A DNA stretch of 64,000 nucleotides, taken from contig NZ_LT629777.1 in NCBI RefSeq assembly GCF_900105475.1, forward strand, positions 1,612,001 to 1,676,000, given 5' to 3'. The DNA comes from Pseudomonas asplenii. Lineage in GTDB: Bacteria; Pseudomonadota; Gammaproteobacteria; Pseudomonadales; Pseudomonadaceae. Positions 57,802-64,000 of this stretch are shown here, one piece after another. Within the stretch, counting starts at the first letter, position 1, and each line of letters starts with the position of its first letter. The notes beneath the pieces were generated by a model. That model worked only from the letters and a program-made list of their open reading frames with translations, did not search any database and was not told where the DNA came from. The position numbers and the translations under genes are program-made.

Positions 57802-58206
57802 ATGACCGAAGAAGAACTGCTCGCTCAGCCTGAGACGGACTACATGAATGATGCACAGCTGGCGTTCTTCCGTGAGCGTCTGCTGCAGCAGCGTCGTGAG
57901 TTGCAGGAGCGCATCAGCGGTGAGTTCGTGGTGCTGCGCGAACAGGAACCCAGCAGCGATCCGGCGGATATCGGCAGCGCCGAAGAACAGCGCCAGTGGC
58001 AACTGCGGCTGCTGGAGCGGGAAAAGAAGCTGCTGGACAAGATCGACCAGACCCTCGATTGCCTGGCCCGTGGTGAATACGGCTGGTGCCGCGAGACCGG
58101 TGAACCCATCGGCCTCAAACGCCTGCTGCTGCGGCCTACCGCGAGCCTGTGCATCGAAGCCAAAGAACGTGAAGAGCTGCGCGAGCGCCACAAACGGGCG
58201 CTTTGA
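57802..58206 (+). CDS. dksA2: DksA paralogue lacking the zinc-finger Cys pair (DksA2)
   Basis: DksA binds the RNA polymerase secondary channel and acts with ppGpp. This 134-residue paralogue has the coiled-coil tip DPADIGSAEE (Asp53 and Asp56). Of the four zinc-finger Cys positions only C96 and C117 remain; the others are T99 and A120. The loss is the hallmark of DksA2, which works without zinc. It stands behind a Zur-type box and precedes the COG0523 GTPase gene by 27 bp. Confidence 0.95.
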   Translation: MTEEELLAQPETDYMNDAQLAFFRERLLQQRRELQERISGEFVVLREQEPSSDPADIGSAEEQRQWQLRLLEREKKLLDKIDQTLDCLARGEYGWCRETGEPIGLKRLLLRPTASLCIEAKEREELRERHKRAL

Positions 58207-58233
58207 CTCGGCCGACCTGATGAGGAACCCATC

Positions 58234-59444
<1,211 letters not shown>

Positions 59445-59445
<1 letters not shown>

Positions 59446-60095
59446 TGCTGGCGCCACGTTTGCAGATGCGACCACCGATTCGTCAGGTTCAGGGCGAGAT
59501 GCCGACCGTGCTCGGGGAGATTCTCGAGGACGGGGTGAACCTGGCGGTCTGGCAACGCCGGTTGCCCAGCCATATCGCCGACTTTGCCCACTTGCTGCTG
59601 TCGCTGGGCGAGCCGCTGGCGGAATCGCTGAGCCTGGAGATGGCCGACGATGAGGCCATCCCGAACCTGCAGGGGTTGGCTTCAGGGTTCAGTGACCTGG
59701 AAGGTTACGAGGGTTTTATCAGCGACGTGTCCTGGCTGGTCAGCGCCTACACTTGCCTGCTGGGCGCGCGCCGGGTCGGCTTGCGCCTGCGGGTGCTGGA
59801 CAAGGCGATGTGCCCCAGATTTCACGTCGACCATGTGCCGGTCAGGCTGATCACCACCTATGCCGGTGTAGGCAGCGAGTGGTTGGCGGAAGGCGCGATG
59901 GATCGGCGACAACTGGGCAGCCCAACAGCGGAGCCGATGGATGCGCAAGCAATCCGGCAGATCGACAGTGGCGCGGTGGCCCTGCTCAAGGGCGAGCGCT
60001 GGCATGGTAATGAAGGGGCTGGCCTGGTGCATCGTTCGCCGCAGGTGGCAGCGGGCGAACGGCGGTTGATCCTGACATTGGACTGGTTGGCTTGA
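59445..60095 (+). CDS. DUF1826-family protein
   Basis: This 216-residue protein starts at an ATG overlapping the zigA stop (TGATG). The segment CPRFHVDHVPVRLITTYAGVGSEW (H, D and H close together) looks like a metal-binding site. DUF1826 is repeatedly found in zinc-starvation loci. No signal peptide is seen and the function is unknown. It ends the dksA2-zigA operon. Confidence 0.85.
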
Positions 60096-60113
60096 GTTGA
60101 GAGGCAGACCTGC

Positions 60114-60473
60114 TCAAGGTGTCTGCCACTGGCCGGCACTCTGGCCCTCGCAAAACGGCTTGAGATACGCCGCATCCGTCGCCACGCCGTAATAGTGAAT
60201 ATTCTGCCGGTAGGGCATATTGGCAACCTGGGCGTTCCGGCAGACCCCGAACGAACCGCCCGGGCACTGTTCGACGTATTCGACCTCGACCTTCTGGCCC
60301 GCCAGGCTCGGTTGGCAGAAACCGTCGTTGAACAGCTTGTCCGGGATATTGACGTTCTCCTGGCAAACCTTCACGTCGAGCCGCTCGCCATGGCTGTGGA
60401 CCACACAGGCTTGCGCCAGGACCTGGTTCGAACCCAGCGCCGTCAGCAGCGCCAGGCCAATCGACCGCATCAT
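60114..60473 (-). CDS. Small exported Cys-rich protein
   Basis: This 119-residue protein has a signal peptide (MMRSIGLALLTALGSNQVLAQ). The mature part has six Cys (ACVV, VCQE, FCQP, QCPG, VCRN, FCEG) that could form three disulfides. No family is recognised. It lies opposite the two COG0523 genes, convergent with DUF1826 and divergent from the second COG0523 gene by 32 bp. ATG 60473 or 60470 may start it. Confidence 0.7.
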   Translation of the reverse strand: MMRSIGLALLTALGSNQVLAQACVVHSHGERLDVKVCQENVNIPDKLFNDGFCQPSLAGQKVEVEYVEQCPGGSFGVCRNAQVANMPYRQNIHYYGVATDAAYLKPFCEGQSAGQWQTP

Positions 60474-60505
60474 TCACCCACCTCTTCAGACCTATCGGCC
60501 CGCTT

Positions 60506-61480
60506 ATGTTGCAGAACATTCCCACGCATGTCATCGCCGGTCCCCTTGGCGCCGGCAAGACCAGCCTGATCCGTCACCTGCTGGCGCAAAAACCGTCAGG
60601 CGAGCGCTGGGCCGTGTTGATCAACGAGTTCGGCCAGATCGGCCTGGATGCCGCGCTGCTGACCCAAGCGGAGGATGGTATCGCACTGGGCGAGGTGGCT
60701 GGCGGCTGTGTCTGTTGCGTCAACGGCGCGCCGTTCCAGATCGGATTGGCTCGGCTGCTGCGCAAGGCCCGGCCCGATCGGCTGTTCATCGAGCCTTCCG
60801 GTCTTGGGCATCCGGTGCAGATTCTCCGACAACTGGGCGCGGCGCCCTGGCTCGGTGTGTTGGCGTTGCAGCCCTGCGTCGTGGTGCTCGATGCTGCGGC
60901 GCTGGCCGCCGGCAAACCGCTGCCGGCGTCGCAGCAGGAAGCATTGGCGCAAGCCGGGCTGCTGTTGTTGAACAAGTCGCAGGGGCTGAGCGAGGCCGAG
61001 CGCACGCAGGTGCTGGCGCGGATGCCGGCTTGCCCGTTGCGCTGGACCGAACAGGGTGGGTTGGCCCTGGAGCAATTGCTGGCGCTGGCCGTGCCTGCGC
61101 CGGTTGAGCCTGCCACGCCGGGCGTACTGCCTGCGGCTTCGGCGCCAGCGGTGCTGCCGGCGATCTGGACCGATCCGACCCAGCCGATCTGTCAGACACA
61201 CGCCGAGGACGGCAACTGGAGCATCGGCTGGCGCTGGCATCCGAGTCAGCAACTGGACCCGCAACGCATCGCTCAATGGCTGTCCAGCCTGGACTGGCTG
61301 CGGGCCAAGCTGGTTATCCGCAGCCCAGGGGGCTGGCTTTCGAGCAACGCTGTGGATAACTCGCCGCTGGACTGGCAGCCCAGCGCATGGCGACGGGATT
61401 CGCGGCTGGAACTGATCTTCAGCCAGCCCGGCAATGCCGAGCGACTACAGGCCGGCATGCAGGCCTGCCGGTTGGGCTAG
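60506..61480 (+). CDS. COG0523-family GTPase, second copy
   Basis: This 324-residue protein has Walker A GPLGAGKTS (12-20) and CxCC at C68-C70-C71, followed by NKSQ for the G4 motif and a reduced C-terminal domain. It belongs to a different COG0523 subgroup from the protein encoded at 58234-59445, judged by low visible identity outside motifs. It likely acts as a metal chaperone or insertase. Its end overlaps the convergent DUF3301 gene by 4 bp. Confidence 0.9.
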   Translation: MLQNIPTHVIAGPLGAGKTSLIRHLLAQKPSGERWAVLINEFGQIGLDAALLTQAEDGIALGEVAGGCVCCVNGAPFQIGLARLLRKARPDRLFIEPSGLGHPVQILRQLGAAPWLGVLALQPCVVVLDAAALAAGKPLPASQQEALAQAGLLLLNKSQGLSEAERTQVLARMPACPLRWTEQGGLALEQLLALAVPAPVEPATPGVLPAASAPAVLPAIWTDPTQPICQTHAEDGNWSIGWRWHPSQQLDPQRIAQWLSSLDWLRAKLVIRSPGGWLSSNAVDNSPLDWQPSAWRRDSRLELIFSQPGNAERLQAGMQACRLG

Positions 61481-61881
61481 TGACGCGACTGGCTGTGGTC
61501 CTTGGGGTGATCCTGGCGCCACCGGCTCAGTTCGATGACCTCGGCACTCGGCAGCTCGGCCTTGGCTTCGAACGGATAGGGCGGCAGTTCGATCTGTGCG
61601 CTGTGGGCGCCGAACTGGGTGATGGTGCCGACGTGCCGCTGCTCGCCGGTGACGGTGAATTCGAAGTGGTAGATCCGCGCCAGGCGCCGCCGGCCGTTGG
61701 CATCGCGCACGAAACCGATGCGCTTGAGGGCCACGGCGCCATCGAGCAACTCCAGGTCGAGCCTGGCGCAATGCTGCTTGACCCGCTCCAGGGCCCGTTC
61801 GCGCAGGCCATGGTTGTGCCAGAGCCAGGCAGCGCCGGTTGCCAGCAACATCAGCACGAACATATTTCCCAGGGTCAGCAT
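61477..61881 (-). CDS. DUF3301-family membrane-anchored protein
   Basis: This 134-residue protein has one N-terminal membrane helix (LGNMFVLMLLATGAAWLW). The soluble part, HGLRERALERVKQHCARLDLELLDG, then RRRLARIYHFEFT, is the DUF3301 pattern. The function is unknown. The start is ATG 61881; the same frame stays open to 62829 but that is antisense to pdxY and is rejected. Confidence 0.88.
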   Translation of the reverse strand: MLTLGNMFVLMLLATGAAWLWHNHGLRERALERVKQHCARLDLELLDGAVALKRIGFVRDANGRRRLARIYHFEFTVTGEQRHVGTITQFGAHSAQIELPPYPFEAKAELPSAEVIELSRWRQDHPKDHSQSRH

Positions 61882-61995
61882 GAGCGCCACTCCAACAAGT
61901 TGAGAGCAGCTTAACTGTCTCGCCGGTCTGTCGTACAGGCTCCGTTTAGTCGCATACTGCGTGGCTTGAATCTTTCTGCCTTGCTGGAATTCGGA

Positions 61996-62868
61996 ATGAA
62001 ACGTACTCCCCATCTGCTTGCCATCCAATCCCATGTGGTTTTTGGCCATGCCGGCAACGGCGCGGCGGTTTTTCCCATGCAACGGGTCGGGGTGAATGTC
62101 TGGCCGTTGAACACCGTTCAGTTCTCCAACCACACCCAATATGGCCAGTGGGCGGGAGAAGTGCTGTCCCCTCATCGGATCCCGGAACTGGTGGAAGGCA
62201 TTGCCGCCATCGGCGAACTGGGCAACTGTGACGCGGTGCTGTCCGGCTATCTGGGCAGCGCGGCCCAGGGCCGGGCGATCCTCAGTGGCGTGGCGCGGAT
62301 CAAGGCGGCCAATCCCAAGGCCCTGTACCTGTGCGACCCGGTGATGGGGCATCCGGAGAAGGGCTGCAGCGTGCCGGTGGAGGTCAGCGATTTCCTGCTG
62401 CAGGAGGCCGTGGCACAGGCCGATATTCTCTGTCCCAACCAGTTGGAACTGGACAGTTTCTGTGGCCGTTCGCCGCAATCGCTGTTCGATTGCCTGGCGA
62501 TGGCCCGCAGCCTGCTGACGCGTGGACCGAAGGTGGTGCTGGTCAAGCACCTGTCCTACCCGGGCAAGGCCGCTGACAGTTTCGAAATGCTCCTGGTGAC
62601 TGCCGACGGCAGTTGGCACCTGCGCCGCCCGTTGCTGGCGTTTCCGCGTCAGCCGGTCGGGGTGGGCGATCTGACTTCCGGGTTGTTCCTGGCCCGCATG
62701 CTGCTGGGCGACAGCCTGGTGGCGGCATTCGAGTTCACGGCGGCGGCGGTGCATGAAGTGCTGCTGGAAACCCAGGCCTGCGCCAGCTACGAGTTGGAAC
62801 TGGTGCGGGCCCAGGATCGCATCGCCCATCCGCGGGTACGCTTCGAGGCGTTGCCGATCACGCTGTAG
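61996..62868 (+). CDS. pdxY: Pyridoxal kinase PdxY
   Basis: This 290-residue ribokinase-fold kinase phosphorylates pyridoxal in vitamin B6 salvage. It has [25 protein letters not shown] at the N-terminus, [16 protein letters not shown] in the middle and the anion-hole/catalytic motif [11 protein letters not shown] near residue 222. The start is the ATG at 61996; the upstream in-frame extension from 61966 is not conserved. Confidence 0.96.
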   Translation: MKRTPHLLAIQSHVVFGHAGNGAAVFPMQRVGVNVWPLNTVQFSNHTQYGQWAGEVLSPHRIPELVEGIAAIGELGNCDAVLSGYLGSAAQGRAILSGVARIKAANPKALYLCDPVMGHPEKGCSVPVEVSDFLLQEAVAQADILCPNQLELDSFCGRSPQSLFDCLAMARSLLTRGPKVVLVKHLSYPGKAADSFEMLLVTADGSWHLRRPLLAFPRQPVGVGDLTSGLFLARMLLGDSLVAAFEFTAAAVHEVLLETQACASYELELVRAQDRIAHPRVRFEALPITL

Positions 62869-62870
62869 GC

Positions 62871-63356
62871 TTACGGCGCGTCGGCCTTGATGTCCTGATA
62901 GCGTTTTTCCAGCTCCTGACGGAGCTGCCGGCGCTGCTGCGCCTGGGCGTAGCGGCGCTTGCCCTCGCTGGTTTCCGGCTGCAGTGGCGGTACCGACGCC
63001 GGCTTGCGCTGGTCGTCGATCGCGACCATGGTGAAGAAGCAGCTGTTGGTGTGGCGCACCGAGCGCTCGCGGATGTTCTCCGTCACCACCTTGATACCGA
63101 CTTCCATCGAAGTATTGCCGGTGTAGTTGACCGAAGCGAGAAAGGTCACCAACTCGCCGACATGCACCGGTTCGCGAAAAATCACCTGGTCCACCGACAG
63201 GGTCACCACGTAGCGCCCGGCATAACGGGCGGCGCAGGCATAGGCCACTTCATCGAGGTACTTGAGCAGGGTGCCGCCGTGGACATTGCCAGAAAAGTTG
63301 GCCATATCCGGGGTCATCAAAACGGTCATCGACAGCTGGGCATTTCCGGGTTCCAT
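62871..63356 (-). CDS. Acyl-CoA thioesterase (hotdog fold, YciA/BFIT type)
   Basis: This 161-residue hotdog protein has the active-site segment NFSGNVHGGTLLKYLDEVAY and the second strand VTLSVDQVIFREPVHVGELV. A charged C-terminal tail (KRRYAQAQQRRQLRQELEKRY) extends beyond the fold. It hydrolyses acyl-CoA; chain-length preference is not visible. It is convergent with pdxY (2 bp apart). Confidence 0.93.
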   Translation of the reverse strand: MEPGNAQLSMTVLMTPDMANFSGNVHGGTLLKYLDEVAYACAARYAGRYVVTLSVDQVIFREPVHVGELVTFLASVNYTGNTSMEVGIKVVTENIRERSVRHTNSCFFTMVAIDDQRKPASVPPLQPETSEGKRRYAQAQQRRQLRQELEKRYQDIKADAP

Positions 63357-63631
63357 AGCACGCTCACGGTAGGGTAGGCAGGGACAGGTTCACGCACCTC
63401 TGCGGGCGCTTTGCGTATTTTCTCAAACACGCGATAACGGGACGCCAGGGACGGATGCATCGTCACGCAACCAGCGATCTGTTTCTACATATTGCATCGG
63501 CTTTTTGTCGGAAGTCCCGGTGTTAATCTGCAAAAAACCATGCCATAGAAAATTCTTACATCTGGAGCGGTGATCGCTGACGGCTCATTGGAGTCGTGGG
63601 CGCGTCCGCACGACACAAGGAGCGTCCCGCC

Positions 63632-64000
63632 ATGCATGCCATCAGTTTTATTCAGGACCTGGCCGTGATCATGCTGGTGGCGGGCGTAGTCACCATCCTG
63701 TTCCACCGCTTCAAGCAGCCGGTGGTCCTCGGCTACATCATTGCCGGGTTCATCATTGGCCCGCACACCCCGCCGTTCGGCCTGATCCACGACGAAGGCA
63801 CCATCAAGACCCTGGCCGAACTCGGGGTGATCTTCCTGATGTTCTGCCTTGGGTTGGAGTTCAGCCTGGGCAAGTTGTTCAAGGTCGGGGCGACGGCGTT
63901 CATCGCCGCGTTCCTGGAAATCGTGCTGATGATCTGGATCGGCTACGAGATCGGCCGCTGGTTTGACTGGAACACCATGGACTCGCTGTTCCTCGGCGCG
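63632..64000 (+). CDS. CPA2-family cation:proton antiporter (partial, N-terminal part)
   Basis: The first 123 codons encode a polytopic membrane protein: MHAISFIQDLAVIMLVAGVV, QPVVLGYIIAGFIIGP and AELGVIFLMFCLGLEFSLGKL, typical of the Kef/YbaL group of CPA2 antiporters. AAGGAG precedes the ATG. The gene runs off the window, so a C-terminal TrkA-type regulatory domain can be neither confirmed nor excluded. Confidence 0.93.
   Translation, partial: MHAISFIQDLAVIMLVAGVVTILFHRFKQPVVLGYIIAGFIIGPHTPPFGLIHDEGTIKTLAELGVIFLMFCLGLEFSLGKLFKVGATAFIAAFLEIVLMIWIGYEIGRWFDWNTMDSLFLGA

Noticed and set aside
61882..62829. N-terminal extension of the DUF3301 protein
   Set aside because: It is antisense to pdxY; the family start and membrane helix begin at 61881.

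Overview
The window is a stretch of a Pseudomonas chromosome, most likely from the P. fluorescens group. It starts inside dnaA, crosses the replication origin and runs about 63 kb down one arm. Three things support this. The gene order dnaA / oriC / rpmH-rnpA-yidD-yidC-mnmE / mnmG-rsmG-parA-parB / atpIBEFHAGDC / glmU / DeoR regulator / glmS is that of Pseudomonas. The encoded proteins read as Pseudomonas throughout. The intergenic palindromes are of the REP type common in this group. I see no rRNA, tRNA, CRISPR array, insertion sequence or prophage.

Layout. 1-1270: 5' part of dnaA (minus strand) and oriC with several DnaA boxes and an AT-rich unwinding stretch. 1271-5195: ribosome, RNase P, membrane-insertion and tRNA-modification genes. 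5196-5847: a REP-like palindrome and a second origin-like module whose DnaA boxes keep the oriC spacing. 5848-10079: mnmG, rsmG, parA, parB. 10228-17353: complete ATP synthase operon. 17467-21620: glmU, a DeoR-type regulator and glmS (UDP-GlcNAc supply). 21719-31948: accessory genes, including a lipoprotein, a small Pseudomonas protein behind a structured leader, a possibly frameshifted unknown gene, a hydrolase, a LysR/GST/fused-reductase set, a ProA-like dehydrogenase, and a LysE exporter with its Lrp-type regulator.

31965-37771 (minus strand) is a compact six-gene lipid operon resembling E. coli ynbABCD plus a PlsC-like acyltransferase and a small membrane protein. 39039-45080 is a translationally coupled operon of three SPFH (HflK/HflC-like) membrane proteins and a P1B-type metal ATPase; one SPFH protein carries a very His-rich tail. 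45254-47880 holds convergent cfa and cls (cyclopropane lipids and cardiolipin).

48663-61480 is a zinc-starvation cluster. A seven-gene minus-strand operon (folE2, a Zn-type ABC transporter, gamma-carbonic anhydrase-like protein, dihydroorotase paralogue, threonyl-tRNA synthetase paralogue) diverges from an amidase gene at one Zur-type palindrome. A second identical palindrome lies before dksA2, a COG0523 GTPase and DUF1826, with another COG0523 GTPase further on. These genes fit zinc uptake, zinc allocation and replacement of zinc-dependent enzymes. The window closes with a DUF3301 gene, pdxY, a hotdog thioesterase and the start of a CPA2-type cation:proton antiporter.

The strongest leads are the SPFH/P1B-ATPase operon, the ynb-like lipid operon, the duplicated origin module, the structured leader at 22453-22553, the hairpin over the cfa ribosome-binding site, and two 15/16 parS matches inside genes.
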